The translations under genes and the position numbers were made by a program. A stretch of 64,000 bases of DNA from PFJX01 sp040751755 (GTDB lineage Bacteria; Pseudomonadota; Gammaproteobacteria; Burkholderiales; Thiobacillaceae). The number at the start of each line of letters is the position of its first letter. Position 1 is the first letter of the stretch. Location: assembly GCA_040751755.1 (NCBI GenBank), contig JBFMHC010000026.1, positions 38,470 through 102,469 on the forward strand, in the 5' to 3' direction. Below, piece by piece: positions 54,070 through 63,467 of this stretch. Under the pieces are notes generated by a model. That model worked only from the letters and a program-made list of their open reading frames with translations, was not told where the DNA came from and did not search any database.

Positions 54070-54900
54070 TTACTCCACCTTCGCCTCTGCGCGCAGTGAC
54101 TGCACGTAGCGGCGCACCGCCTGCTGCTGCATCTGGTTGGCGATGCGGCCCTTGATCGCGTCGAAGGCGGGGAAGTCGAGGTTGCGCACGTCGTCCAGGC
54201 GGATGACGTGCCAGCCGAACTGGGTCTGCACCGGCGCGGCGCTGACCTGGCCCTTCTTCAGCGCGGTCATGGGCTGGGCGAACTCCGGCACCAGGTTGGC
54301 GGGCAGGGTCCAGCCCAGGTCGCCGCCGTTGCCGGCGGAGCTGTCCTTGGAATACTTCTTCGCCAGGTCCTCGAACTTGACCTTGGGCTTCTTCAGCTGG
54401 GCGAGGATGTCCTTCGCCGCCTTCTCCGTGGCGACCAGGATGTGGCGCGCGCGGTATTCCTTGTCGCCGGCCTTGGCCTTGGCCTTGTCGTACTCCGCCT
54501 TCAGGTCGCTCTCGGCGATGGGGTGGTTGCGCACGTAGTCCTCCAGTGCGGCCTTGCCGAGCAGTTCGCGCTGCTGGAAGGCGATCGCCGCGGCCACCGT
54601 GGGTTCCTTGTCCAGACCGCTCTTGATCGCCTGCTGGGCCAGCAGCTCGGTCGCCACCAGGGATTCGCGCAGGGCCTCGGGGGTCAGCATCTCCGGCGGC
54701 ATGTTGCGGGCGAGGCGGTTCTGGCGCGCGAAGTCGGCGAAGGCGGCGGGGATGGCGGTGCCATTCACCACGGCCACCGGGGCATTCGCCTTGGCCTCGG
54801 CCTTTTCATCGGCCTTGGCGGGCGCGGCGGCGGGTTCGGCGGCCAGCACGGAGAGGGAGAAACCAGCCAGCAGGGGGAGGGCGAGCAGCTTGCGGTACAT
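54070..54900 (-). CDS. parvulin-type periplasmic peptidyl-prolyl isomerase
   Basis: 276 residues. Signal peptide MYRKLLALPLLAGFSLSVLA, an Ala/Lys/Glu-rich spacer, a SurA/PrsA-like helical part (AFADFARQNRLARNMPPEML) and one parvulin domain: YRARHILVATEKAAKDILAQ, GGDLGWTLPANLVPEFAQPM and VQTQFGWHVIRLDDVR. It helps outer-membrane or periplasmic proteins fold. ATG 54900 gives the signal peptide directly. It is in the yciB-yciI-bolA-ppiC operon, 83 bp after bolA. Confidence 0.92.
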   Translation of the reverse strand: MYRKLLALPLLAGFSLSVLAAEPAAAPAKADEKAEAKANAPVAVVNGTAIPAAFADFARQNRLARNMPPEMLTPEALRESLVATELLAQQAIKSGLDKEPTVAAAIAFQQRELLGKAALEDYVRNHPIAESDLKAEYDKAKAKAGDKEYRARHILVATEKAAKDILAQLKKPKVKFEDLAKKYSKDSSAGNGGDLGWTLPANLVPEFAQPMTALKKGQVSAAPVQTQFGWHVIRLDDVRNLDFPAFDAIKGRIANQMQQQAVRRYVQSLRAEAKVE

Positions 54901-54983
54901 GGAAGTCCTTTGTCGAAGGGAAACGGGATGATCGAGGGCAAACAGCGCAGTGGACGCCTGCACGCGGCGCGAGTTCCCTGCCG

Positions 54984-55262
54984 TCACAGCTCGTCCGGGG
55001 CGAGGGCCGTGATTGAGAGGGCGTGGATGCGGGCCGGCATCAGGTCGCCCAGGGCCTGGTAGATCAGGCGGTGGCGCGCCACCGCGTTCTGCCCGGCGAA
55101 CGCCGCCGAGATGATGGTGAGCTGGTAGTGCCCGCCGCCGGAACGTGCGCCGGCGTGCCCCGCGTGCAGGGCGGAGTCGTCGACGACCTCCAGGTGTTGC
55201 GGCGCCAGCGCGGCGAGGTGCGCCTTCATCTCCTCGATGCAGTCGTTTACGGCGGCGTTCAT
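54984..55262 (-). CDS. bolA: BolA family protein
   Basis: 92 residues: AHLAALAPQHLEVVDDSALH, the motif HAGARSGGGHYQLTIISAAF and AVARHRLIYQALGDLM. BolA proteins bind monothiol glutaredoxins through a [2Fe-2S] cluster and take part in Fe-S transfer or transcription control. The start overlaps the yciI stop by 4 bp. Confidence 0.94.
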   Translation of the reverse strand: MNAAVNDCIEEMKAHLAALAPQHLEVVDDSALHAGHAGARSGGGHYQLTIISAAFAGQNAVARHRLIYQALGDLMPARIHALSITALAPDEL

Positions 55263-55564
55263 GGCAGCACCCGCTTGAAGGGTTTGACGCTCACGCGCGC
55301 GTACACGCCGGCGGCCACGTAGGGATCGGCGTCCGCCCATGCACGCGCGGCTTCCAGGCTGTCGAAGGCGGCGACGATGAGACTGCCGGAAAAGCCCGCG
55401 GGGCCGGGGTCGGGGCTGTCGATGGCGGGGAAGGGGCCGGCCAGCAGCAGGCGGCCTTCATCCTTCAGCGCGTTGAGTCGTTCCAGGTGTGCGGGACGGG
55501 CGGCCAGGCGCCTGTCGAGGCTGTCCGGCACGTCCTCGCCGACGATGGCGTAGAACAGGTTCAT
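55259..55564 (-). CDS. yciI: YciI family protein
   Basis: 101 residues, ferredoxin-like fold with the family motifs FYAIVGEDVPDSLDRRLAAR, HLERLNALKDEGRLLLAGPF and DPYVAAGVYARVSVKPFKRV. The conserved His-Asp pair of the family (HLERL and WADADPY) is present. The biochemical role is unknown. It overlaps both neighbours by 4 bp. Confidence 0.93.
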   Translation of the reverse strand: MNLFYAIVGEDVPDSLDRRLAARPAHLERLNALKDEGRLLLAGPFPAIDSPDPGPAGFSGSLIVAAFDSLEAARAWADADPYVAAGVYARVSVKPFKRVLP

Positions 55565-56193
55565 TCCTTTTCCTCTCGTTTCCCGCTCAGGGCGGCGGTG
55601 TCCATGTGGCGCGACAGGTAGAGCGTCTGGCCGACGATGAACACCAGCATCAGGCCGAGCGAGCCGAACATCTTGAAGTTGACCCAGGCGTCGGTGGTGT
55701 AATTCATCGCCACGTACAGATTGGCCACGCCCATGAAGGCGAAGAAGCCCGCCCAGGCCAGGTTGAGGCGGGTCCAGACGCTGTCCGGCAGGCTCACCTG
55801 CTTCTCCATCATCATGCGGATCAGGTTGCGCTCGAACAGCAGCGGCGCGAGGCCCAGCGAGAGCGCGAAGATCCAGTACAGCACGGTCGGCTTCCACTTG
55901 ATGAAGGTCTCGTCGTGCAGGAACAGGGTGAGGCCACCGAACACGGTGATCAGCACCAGCGAGACCCAGAGCATGTTCTCGACCTTGCGGTGCTTGATCC
56001 ACACCCAGGCGATCTGGATGAAGGTGGCGACGATCGCCACCAGGGTGGCGAGGAACACGCCGGGCTTGGTGGCGCCGTCCAGTTGCACGCCGAGGCCCAG
56101 CAGCAGCGCGTTGGCGGTCGCCGGGTTCGCATCGCCGAACTGGTAGGCGGCGAAGAAGAGGATGATGGGGAAGAGGTCGAAGAGGATTTTCAA
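55561..56193 (-). CDS. yciB: inner membrane septation protein YciB (IspZ)
   Basis: 210 residues, five or six membrane helices. The family starts with (M)KILFDLFPIILFFAAY; here the matching codon is TTG at 56193, which I take as the start. The frame is open further upstream but lacks similarity. Other conserved parts are WIKHRKVENMLWVSLVLITV, HDETFIKWKPTVLYWIFA and LNLAWAGFFAFMGVANLYVA. It is needed for normal cell division and envelope in E. coli. First gene of its operon. Confidence 0.92.
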   Translation of the reverse strand: MKILFDLFPIILFFAAYQFGDANPATANALLLGLGVQLDGATKPGVFLATLVAIVATFIQIAWVWIKHRKVENMLWVSLVLITVFGGLTLFLHDETFIKWKPTVLYWIFALSLGLAPLLFERNLIRMMMEKQVSLPDSVWTRLNLAWAGFFAFMGVANLYVAMNYTTDAWVNFKMFGSLGLMLVFIVGQTLYLSRHMDTAALSGKREEKE

Positions 56194-56303
56194 GGTATTC
56201 GGGCGCCGTGCTGGAAGGGTTGGGCGGTTGTCACCGGTGGGGCGCGGGCATTTTGCTATGATTGGCGACTCCCTCACAAGCATGCGGCCCCGGCCGCGGT
56301 CCC

Positions 56304-57134
56304 ATGCCGGTCTTTGATCTTCACAGCCATTCCACCGCCTCCGACGGGGCGCTCGCGCCCGCCGTCCTGGTGGAGCGCGCCGCCGCGCAGGGCGTGGACT
56401 TCCTCGCCCTCACCGACCATGACGGCGTGTCCGGGCTGGCGGAGGCGCGCGCCGCCGCGGAGCGCCACGGCGTGCGCCTGGTGCCGGGGGTGGAGGTCTC
56501 CATCACCTGGCACAAGTCCACGGTGCACATCGTCGGCCTGCACGTCGACCCCACCGACCCGGTTCTCGATCAGGGCCTGGCGCGCATCCGAGGCGGCCGG
56601 CGCGAGCGCGCCGAGCGCATCGCCGAGTCGCTGGCGCGCGCCGGCATCCCCGGGGCCCTGCGGGGGGCCTACGCGCTGGCGGTGAACCAGGAGCTGATCG
56701 GCCGCACCCACTTCGCGCGCTTCCTGGTCGAGGAACGCGTGTGCAAGGACGTGAAGACCGTGTTCAAGAAGTTCCTCGTGCAGGGCAAGCCCGGCTATGT
56801 GCCGCACGAGTGGGCGAGCCTGCAGGAGGCGGTGGGCCTGATCCACGCCGCCGGCGGCCAGGCGGTGATCGCGCACCCGGGACGCTACAAGTTCGGGCGC
56901 GAGAAGATGGCGCAGCTGCTGGGCGAGTTCCGCGACCTGGGCGGCGAGGGCATCGAGGTGGTGACCGGCAGCCACACCGCCGACCAGGTGCCGGTATATG
57001 CGGACCTCGCCGTCGAGTTCGGCCTGCTCGCCTCGGTGGGCTCCGACTTCCACGCCCCCGGCGAGGGCGGGCGCGAGCTGGGGCGGCTGCAGCCCCTGCC
57101 GGAGCGCTGCACGCCGGTGTGGAGCCGCTGGTAG
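56304..57134 (+). CDS. PHP-domain phosphatase, RNase AM/TrpH-like
   Basis: 276 residues. Metal-binding PHP motifs: DLHSHSTASDGAL, ALTDHDGVSGL, GVEVSITWHKSTVHIVGLHV, VIAHPGRYKF and VGSDFHAPGE. The group includes 3',5'-nucleoside bisphosphate phosphatase and RNase AM (YciV). ATG 56304 gives the canonical start PVFDLHSHS. It is divergent from yciB and 6 bp before yciO. This is the usual yciV-yciO pairing. Confidence 0.92.
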   Translation: MPVFDLHSHSTASDGALAPAVLVERAAAQGVDFLALTDHDGVSGLAEARAAAERHGVRLVPGVEVSITWHKSTVHIVGLHVDPTDPVLDQGLARIRGGRRERAERIAESLARAGIPGALRGAYALAVNQELIGRTHFARFLVEERVCKDVKTVFKKFLVQGKPGYVPHEWASLQEAVGLIHAAGGQAVIAHPGRYKFGREKMAQLLGEFRDLGGEGIEVVTGSHTADQVPVYADLAVEFGLLASVGSDFHAPGEGGRELGRLQPLPERCTPVWSRW

Positions 57135-57140
57135 GCGATC

Positions 57141-57764
57141 ATGGCGCAGTGCTTCGACCTGCACCCGGCCAACCCGCAGGCACGCCTGATCCGCGAGACG
57201 GTGAAGCTGCTGAAGGGCGGCGGCGTCATGGCCTATCCCACGGACTCCTGCTATGCCCTCGGCTGCATGATCGGCAACAAGGAGGGCATGGAGCGCATCC
57301 GCGCCATGCGCGGCGTCGACGACAAGCACCACTTCACCCTGATCTGCCGCGACCTGTCCGAGATCGCCCGCTACGCGCGCGTCGACAACCGCCAGTACCG
57401 CATGCTCAAGGCGGGCACGCCGGGCGGCTATACCTTCATCCTCGAGGCCACGCGCGAGGTGCCGCGCCGCCTGCAGCATCCCAAGCGCAACACCATCGGC
57501 CTGCGCGTGCCCGAGCATCCGGTGGTGGCTGCGCTGCTGGAGGAGCTGGGCGAGCCCATCCTGTCCATGACCCTGCAGCTGACGGGCGACGAGTACCCGC
57601 TCAACGACCCCCAGGAGATCGAGGCCCGCCTGGGCAAGCTGGTGGACGTGATCCTCGAATCCGGCTTCTGCAGCCTCACCCCCACCACCGTCATCGACCT
57701 GCACGTCGACCCGCCCGAGCTGCTGCGCGCGGGCGCGGGCGACCCGGCGCGGCTGGGTTTCTGA
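57141..57764 (+). CDS. yciO: Sua5/YciO/YrdC family protein YciO
   Basis: 207 residues: GGGVMAYPTDSCYALGCMIG, IRAMRGVDDKHHFTLICRDL, RNTIGLRVPEHPVVAALLEE. The fold is that of threonylcarbamoyl-AMP synthase (t6A37 tRNA modification). YciO proteins are weaker paralogues of TsaC, so the substrate is less certain. It sits with the PHP phosphatase and the M50 protease as one transcription unit. Confidence 0.92.
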   Translation: MAQCFDLHPANPQARLIRETVKLLKGGGVMAYPTDSCYALGCMIGNKEGMERIRAMRGVDDKHHFTLICRDLSEIARYARVDNRQYRMLKAGTPGGYTFILEATREVPRRLQHPKRNTIGLRVPEHPVVAALLEELGEPILSMTLQLTGDEYPLNDPQEIEARLGKLVDVILESGFCSLTPTTVIDLHVDPPELLRAGAGDPARLGF

Positions 57765-57774
57765 GGCGGCGCGC

Positions 57775-58422
57775 ATGGAACTGAACCTGATCCAGAAGAT
57801 CGCCGTGTTCGCCCTGCCGGTGATCTTCGCCATCACCCTGCACGAGGCGGCGCACGGCTACGCGGCGCTGCGCTTCGGCGACCGCACCGCGCAGATGATG
57901 GGGCGCATCAGCATCAACCCGCTGCGCCATATCGACCTGGTCGGCACGATCATCGTCCCCGCCCTCACCATCGTCCTCGGCGGCATCCTGTTCGGCTGGG
58001 CCAAGCCCGTGCCGGTGAACTTCGGCAACCTGCGCAATCCCAAGAAAGACATGTTCTGGGTGGCCGCCGCCGGGCCGCTTGCCAACCTCGCCATGGCGGT
58101 GTTCTGGGCGGCCATGATCAAGCTGGCGGTGATGGTGCCGAGCGTCTACTCCCACCCCCTGGCCCTCATGGGCATGGCCGGCGTGACCATCAACGCCATC
58201 CTCGCCACCCTCAACCTGCTGCCCATCCCGCCGCTCGACGGTGGTCGCATCGCCGTCAGCCTGCTGCCGCACAAGTGGGCCTACAAGCTGGCGCAGCTGG
58301 AGCCCTACGGCCTGTTCATCCTCATCGCCCTGTTGATGACCGGCCTGCTGGGTACGATCATCGGCCCGTTCTACCAGGGCGTGGAACAGCTGCTCATGCA
58401 CGTTTTCAACATCCTTCCCTGA
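57775..58422 (+). CDS. site-2 protease (M50) family membrane protein
   Basis: 215 residues, about six membrane helices. Zinc motif HEAAHGYAALRFGD (HExxH near residue 22) and the second site LNLLPIPPLDGGRIAVSLLP. It lacks PDZ and CBS domains, so it is the small YwhC-like group, substrates unknown. It lies directly before trpS, an order often seen in betaproteobacteria and gammaproteobacteria. Confidence 0.92.
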   Translation: MELNLIQKIAVFALPVIFAITLHEAAHGYAALRFGDRTAQMMGRISINPLRHIDLVGTIIVPALTIVLGGILFGWAKPVPVNFGNLRNPKKDMFWVAAAGPLANLAMAVFWAAMIKLAVMVPSVYSHPLALMGMAGVTINAILATLNLLPIPPLDGGRIAVSLLPHKWAYKLAQLEPYGLFILIALLMTGLLGTIIGPFYQGVEQLLMHVFNILP

Positions 58423-58437
58423 CCTGCTGAATCGACT

Positions 58438-59640
58438 ATGTACGCGGACCGAGTCCTCTCCGGCATGCGCCCCACCGGCAACCTGCACCTGGGCCATTAC
58501 CACGGCGTCCTGAAGAACTGGATCCGCCTGCAGCACGAATACGAGTGCCTGTTCTTCGTCGCCGACTGGCACGCCCTCACCACCCACTACGACAACCCGC
58601 TGACCATCAAGGACAGCACCTGGGAGATGGTGATCGACTGGCTCGCCGCCGGCGTCGACCCGGCCAAGGCGACGCTGTTCATCCAGTCCGAGGTGATCGA
58701 GCACGCCGAGCTGCACCTGCTGCTGTCCATGATGACCCCCCTGGGCTGGCTGGAGCGCGTGCCCACCTACAAGGACCAGCAGGAGAAGCTGACCGAGAAG
58801 GACCTCTCCACCTACGGCTTCCTCGGCTACCCGCTGCTGCAGTCCGCCGACATCCTCATCTACCGCGCCAACCAGGTGCCGGTGGGCGAGGACCAGGTGC
58901 CGCACATCGAGTTCTCGCGCGAGATCGCGCGCCGCTTCAACCACCTCTACGGCAAGGAGCCGGGCTACGAGGAGAAGGCGCAGGCGGCGGTGAAGAAGCT
59001 GGGCGGCAAGAAGGCCAAGCTCTACCAGGAGCTGAAGACCCGCTACCAGCAGGAGGGCGACGACGCCGCGCTGGATTCCGCCAAGGCCCTGCTCGCCGAG
59101 ACGCAGAACCTCAGCCTGGGCGACAAGGAACGCCTGTACGGCTACCTGGAGGGCGGCGGCAAGATGATCCTCACCGAGCCGGAGGCCCTGCTCACCGCCG
59201 CCTCGAAGATGCCGGGCCTGGACGGGCAGAAGATGTCCAAGTCCTACAACAACACCATCTCCCTGCGCGAGGACCCGGAGACGGTGAACAAGAAGATCCG
59301 CACCATGCCCACCGACCCCGCGCGCGTGCGCCGCACCGACGCGGGCGAACCGGGCCGCTGCCCGGTCTGGCAGCTGCACGAGGTGTACTCCGGCGACGAC
59401 GTGAAGGCCTGGGTGCAACAGGGCTGCACCAGCGCCGGCATCGGCTGCCTGGAGTGCAAGCAGCCGGTGATCGACGCGGTGCTGAAGGAACTGGCCCCCA
59501 TCCAGGAGCGCGCCCGCGCCTACACCGAGGACCCCGATACGGTGAAGAACGTGATCGCCGACGGCTGCGAGAAGGCGCGCGATCTGGCGCGCGAGACCAT
59601 GCGCGACGTGCGCGAGGCGATGGGCCTGAACTACGGCTGA
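58438..59640 (+). CDS. trpS: tryptophanyl-tRNA synthetase
   Basis: 400 residues. Class I signatures: LSGMRPTGNLHLGHYHGVLK (HIGH = HLGH) and LDGQKMSKSYNNTISL (KMSKS). It is longer than the usual 330-340 residues because of a roughly 65-residue helical insert (about residues 180-245: KKLGGKKAKLYQELKTRYQQ), as in many betaproteobacteria. It charges tRNA-Trp. Confidence 0.96.
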   Translation: MYADRVLSGMRPTGNLHLGHYHGVLKNWIRLQHEYECLFFVADWHALTTHYDNPLTIKDSTWEMVIDWLAAGVDPAKATLFIQSEVIEHAELHLLLSMMTPLGWLERVPTYKDQQEKLTEKDLSTYGFLGYPLLQSADILIYRANQVPVGEDQVPHIEFSREIARRFNHLYGKEPGYEEKAQAAVKKLGGKKAKLYQELKTRYQQEGDDAALDSAKALLAETQNLSLGDKERLYGYLEGGGKMILTEPEALLTAASKMPGLDGQKMSKSYNNTISLREDPETVNKKIRTMPTDPARVRRTDAGEPGRCPVWQLHEVYSGDDVKAWVQQGCTSAGIGCLECKQPVIDAVLKELAPIQERARAYTEDPDTVKNVIADGCEKARDLARETMRDVREAMGLNYG

Positions 59641-59858
59641 GCCGTCTCCGGATCAAGGGGAAGGCCAGGAATGGCCCCCCTTGCCGGCGGGAGAGGGCGG
59701 AGCGCCGGCTACATATTCCTGCAACAAGTGCGCCACATGATGGCGGGCCGCCGGGCGGCTGGGCGGGCTGAGTCCGTCATCCGTCCGGGATGGCCGCTGC
59801 GCTTCGCCGCGCCCGGCCTGGTGCCAGACCCCCACCCGCAATCGTGCAGAGTCTTTCC

Positions 59859-61484
59859 ATGGCCGGCGTCCTGACCTTCCTGTCCCCCTCCAACCGGCTG
59901 TCGGCCACGCTGCTGGCCTGGTTCCCCATCCTGCTCGGCGTGGTGCTGCTCTACCTGCCCACCTACGGCTACCTGGCGCAATACACCTGGACCCAGGAAG
60001 ACCACGCGCACGGACCGATGATCCTGGCGGCGTCCCTGTTCCTTGTCTGGCAGCGGCGCGATGAATTGGCCCGACTGATCCCGGAGCCGTTGCCTCTGGT
60101 GGGCTGGCCGCTGCTGGTCGGCGGCTTGCTGCTGCACGCCCTGGGCCAGGCCATGGAGGTGATCATCCTCGAGGTCGCCGCGCAGATCCCCATCCTGGCC
60201 GGCGTGCTGCTGCTCACCCTGGGCCGGCGCGCGGTGCGTCTGCTCTGGTTCCCCATCCTGTTCCTGGTGTTCATGATCCCCCTGCCGGGCTTTCTGGTGG
60301 ACAGCCTCACCGGCTCGCTCAAGCAGCAGGTGTCGGTCCTCGCGGAACAGTTGCTCTACCTGCTCGACTACCCCGTGGCGCGCACCGGCGTCACGCTGAC
60401 CGTGGGGCAGTACCAGCTGCTGGTGGCGGATGCCTGTTCCGGCCTGCACTCGCTCTACAGCCTCTCCGCCGTCGGACTGTTGTACATCCAGCTCATGCCC
60501 AGACAGGGCTGGCTGCGCACCGCCATCCTGGCGGCCGCCATCCTGCCCATCGCCTTCGCCGCCAACGTCCTGCGCGTGCTGTTCCTGGCGCTGGCCACCT
60601 ACCACTTCGGCGAGGCCGCGAGCCAGGGTCTGGCACATGACCTGGCCAGCCCCGTGATGTTCGCCGCCGCCGTGCTCTCCCTGGGCGCGCTGGACGCCTT
60701 GCTCGGCCTCGGTCTGGCGCGTCTCGGCCTGGCCGGCGGCAAGCCGGCCGCCGCCGCGCCGCATGCCCCGGGGCAGATGCCAGGCGTGCCGGCCAGGGCG
60801 CACTCCTGGCGCCACGCCCTGCCCATCGGCCTGGCCATCCTCGCCGCCATCCCGGTGGCCACGGCCATCACGCCGACGCGGAAGGTCGCCGACCAGGGGC
60901 CCAAGATCGACCTGGAGGCCATGCTGCCGAAGCGCTTCGGCGCCTGGACCGTGGACGAGTCCATCACGCCGCTGCGGGCCGACCCCAGGACCACGGAGCT
61001 GCTCAACAAGCTCTACAGCCAGACCCTGAGCCGCACCTACATCAACCCGCAGGGGCAACGGATCATGTTGTCCATCGCCTACGGCGGCGACCAGAGCGAA
61101 TCCATGTCCGTGCACAAGCCGGAGGTGTGCTACCCCGCGCAGGGCTTCAAGGTGGTGAAGGAGGGAGGCGCCAGCCTGGATACCGGCGCCGGCGTCATCC
61201 CCGTGCGGCGCCTGGTCGCCGTGCAGGGCCGGCGGATGGAACCCATCACCTACTGGATGACCATCGGCGACCGGGTGGCCCAGGTCAAGAGCGCGGACTG
61301 GAAGCTGGAGCAGATCAAGTTCGGCCTCACCGGCCGCATCCCGGACGGCCTGTTGTTCCGCGTCTCCAGCATCACCGGCGATGAGGAGGCGGCATACCGG
61401 TCGCAGGCGGACTTCGTGCGGGCCCTGATGCAGTCCCTTCCCGAGCGGGACCGCCCGCGCTTCATCGGCCGGCCCACACCTTAG
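59859..61484 (+). CDS. exosortase fused to an EpsI (DUF3485) domain, probably XrtB type
   Basis: 541 residues, ATG 59859. Residues 15-310 are an eight-helix exosortase with catalytic Cys193 (VADACSGLHSLYSLSAVGLL), Arg239 (NVLRVLFLA) and His260 (GLAHDLASPV). Residues 325-541 match EpsI: VADQGPKIDLEAMLPKRFGA, YTNPQ-type core YINPQGQRIMLSIAYGGDQS, HKPEVCYPAQGF, and PITYWMTIGDRV. Exosortases process PEP-CTERM proteins and the locus usually makes exopolysaccharide. The SLSAVGLLY segment and the EpsA gene next door favour XrtB. No PEP-CTERM protein is in the window. Confidence 0.88.
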   Translation: MAGVLTFLSPSNRLSATLLAWFPILLGVVLLYLPTYGYLAQYTWTQEDHAHGPMILAASLFLVWQRRDELARLIPEPLPLVGWPLLVGGLLLHALGQAMEVIILEVAAQIPILAGVLLLTLGRRAVRLLWFPILFLVFMIPLPGFLVDSLTGSLKQQVSVLAEQLLYLLDYPVARTGVTLTVGQYQLLVADACSGLHSLYSLSAVGLLYIQLMPRQGWLRTAILAAAILPIAFAANVLRVLFLALATYHFGEAASQGLAHDLASPVMFAAAVLSLGALDALLGLGLARLGLAGGKPAAAAPHAPGQMPGVPARAHSWRHALPIGLAILAAIPVATAITPTRKVADQGPKIDLEAMLPKRFGAWTVDESITPLRADPRTTELLNKLYSQTLSRTYINPQGQRIMLSIAYGGDQSESMSVHKPEVCYPAQGFKVVKEGGASLDTGAGVIPVRRLVAVQGRRMEPITYWMTIGDRVAQVKSADWKLEQIKFGLTGRIPDGLLFRVSSITGDEEAAYRSQADFVRALMQSLPERDRPRFIGRPTP

Positions 61485-61668
61485 GGAACCGCTGATTCAG
61501 CGCTAAACCGTCGTTTCTGCGCCGGCGGGAACCCAGCGCCTTGCCCAGGAGGGCAGGCAACCGGCCAACGCCAGCCGACAAGACCGAAACTTAAAAAGTT
61601 CATTTTTCCCAAAACAAAGCGTCACATTCGGTTCTTACCCTACAGTCCCCCCAATCTAGACAGACTCA

Positions 61669-62451
61669 ATGGAAGCACTTCACCAGCTGCCTAGCGGGGA
61701 GGACCGGGACCGCCTCATCCACATCCTCGAATCCTCCCTGAAAGTACGTCAGGCCACGCAGTTCTTCGCCTGGACGCAGGGGCCGGTGCAGGCCCTGCTG
61801 CCCCATGAAATCCTCATCTGCGGCCATGACGCCTTCGGTTATGGCGACCTCAAGCTGCGCTATTTCACCGCCACGCGCTATTTCAAGCAGGAACACTTCG
61901 AGGCCGCCTGCAACCAGCGCCAGGGCCTGGTCGCCAAGGCCGTGCGCCACTGGCGCGAGGTACGCCGCCCCTGCCTGGTGCCGAACAGCGAGCAGGGCGG
62001 CGCCTGCGACATCGCCACCGTCGACATGCTCACCCGCCTGGAGCTCAAGAACATGGCCGCGCACGGCCTGCTGGGCGCGGCTGGCGAGGTGCAGTCCTGG
62101 TTCTGCCTCGGCCGCGTACCCAACCTGGGCAAGCAGACCGCGCACGTGCTGGAGCTGCTGCTGCCCTGCCTGTCCGCCACCTACGCACGCATGGTGGCGC
62201 ACGAATCCGGCGACAAGATCGCCACGACGCGGGTCGGCAACGTGCTGACCGCGCGCGAGGTCCAGGTGCTGGAGATGGTGCGCGACGGCATGTCCAACGG
62301 CGACATCGCGGTGCGTCTCTCGCTCAGCATCATGACCGCCAAGAACCACATGCAGAACATCCGCAAAAAACTGGAAGTGCACACGCGCGGCCAGGCGGTG
62401 GCCGAGGCCATCCGCCTCAACCTGATCCGTCCGGCGCGCGGCGACGGCTGA
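61669..62451 (+). CDS. epsA: LuxR-family regulator EpsA, exosortase-linked
   Basis: 260 residues. An N-terminal domain (about 1-180, SLKVRQATQFFAWTQGPVQA) resembling autoinducer-binding-type regulators but of the EpsA group precedes a LuxR helix-turn-helix: LTAREVQVLEMVRDGMSNGD, IAVRLSLSIMTAKNHMQNIR, KKLEVHTRGQAVAEA. It probably controls exopolysaccharide genes linked to the exosortase. It starts 184 bp after the exosortase gene. That gap holds a fragment similar to the putative IS end at 63876. Confidence 0.88.
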   Translation: MEALHQLPSGEDRDRLIHILESSLKVRQATQFFAWTQGPVQALLPHEILICGHDAFGYGDLKLRYFTATRYFKQEHFEAACNQRQGLVAKAVRHWREVRRPCLVPNSEQGGACDIATVDMLTRLELKNMAAHGLLGAAGEVQSWFCLGRVPNLGKQTAHVLELLLPCLSATYARMVAHESGDKIATTRVGNVLTAREVQVLEMVRDGMSNGDIAVRLSLSIMTAKNHMQNIRKKLEVHTRGQAVAEAIRLNLIRPARGDG

Positions 62452-62520
62452 GGCGTGGGCAGGGCGGCCGTCTTGCCCAGTAGCTGGATTTGTCACGAAA
62501 TTGCGACACAATCCCTCCCC

Positions 62521-63261
62521 ATGCGCCCGTCTCCCCGCCCGCCCGCCCGCCAGCAGGGCTTCACCCTCCTGGCCCTGCTGTTCGCCGTGGCCCTGCTGGG
62601 CGTAGGCATGGCAGGCCTGGGCACGATGTGGCACACGTCTCTGCAACGTGAAAAGGAGCAGGAACTCCTGTTCGTAGGGGATCAGTTTCGCAAGGCCATC
62701 GAAAGCTTTTGGAACAATCCTCCACCGGGCCAGCAGAAACGATTGCCCAGTAATCTTGCTGAACTCGTTCTAGATCCACGTTTTCCCGGCAATGTCAGGC
62801 ATCTTCGCCGTCTTTATCTCGACCCGATGTCCTGGACGCCCGAATGGGGGCTAGAGAAAGACGGGGGCGGGGGGGTGATCGGTGTGTATAGCCGCTCAGA
62901 AGGGCGGCCCATGAAGGCCTCCGGTTTTGCCCCGGCATATGAGTCCTTTGCCGGCGCCACGCAGTATAGAGGCTGGGTGTTCCGGGCTCTCATAACAGGT
63001 AGCCAAGGCAAGGCAGCTCAGTCTGGCGACGATGCGGACGCTACCTCGCAGGTTGGGCTAGGGCAGGGAGAGGGTGCCACCACAAGAGTGGGGGAAGCGG
63101 AGAAGGGGCAACCCGTCTCGCGGGAGGCGCTTGTCAACTGCGTGGGGCAGCGTAGCGCGGAACTCGCGGACTGTCGGAAACAAGGCGCAAGCGTCCAGGC
63201 TTTCAATGAATGCCGTAATCAGGCCATCAGGAAGTATTTCGATTGTGTCGCTGCCCCCTGA
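62521..63261 (+). CDS. pseudopilin-like protein, type II secretion or pilus family
   Basis: 246 residues from ATG 62521. The prepilin peptidase site is RQQGFTLLALLFAVALLGVG, after a 15-residue leader; position +5 is Ala, not the usual Glu. The hydrophobic helix is followed by a GspG-like globular part (KAIESFWNNPPPGQQKRLPS, LDPRFPGNVRHLRRLYLDPM, SEGRPMKASGFAPAYE). The last 80 residues are polar and low-complexity and then Cys-containing (VNCVGQRSAELADCRKQG). It probably belongs to the exosortase-type export machinery. Confidence 0.85.
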   Translation: MRPSPRPPARQQGFTLLALLFAVALLGVGMAGLGTMWHTSLQREKEQELLFVGDQFRKAIESFWNNPPPGQQKRLPSNLAELVLDPRFPGNVRHLRRLYLDPMSWTPEWGLEKDGGGGVIGVYSRSEGRPMKASGFAPAYESFAGATQYRGWVFRALITGSQGKAAQSGDDADATSQVGLGQGEGATTRVGEAEKGQPVSREALVNCVGQRSAELADCRKQGASVQAFNECRNQAIRKYFDCVAAP

Positions 63262-63467
63262 GGGATGCTGGGTGGACGAGTGACATGCGACGGTCGCCCC
63301 CATCATGGTTCCTTACTTGCATCGGGACGTTCCGCTTGGCGCTTGTCTTGGCCTGTCGGGGGTGACTGGACGGTTGTCATCAAGTGGCAAAGGAGATCAT
63401 GAATAATTGAATATTCATTCGTTATTCATGTCTGCGTGCTTGTAAGTGGTGCGCAGTCGATCCTGAA

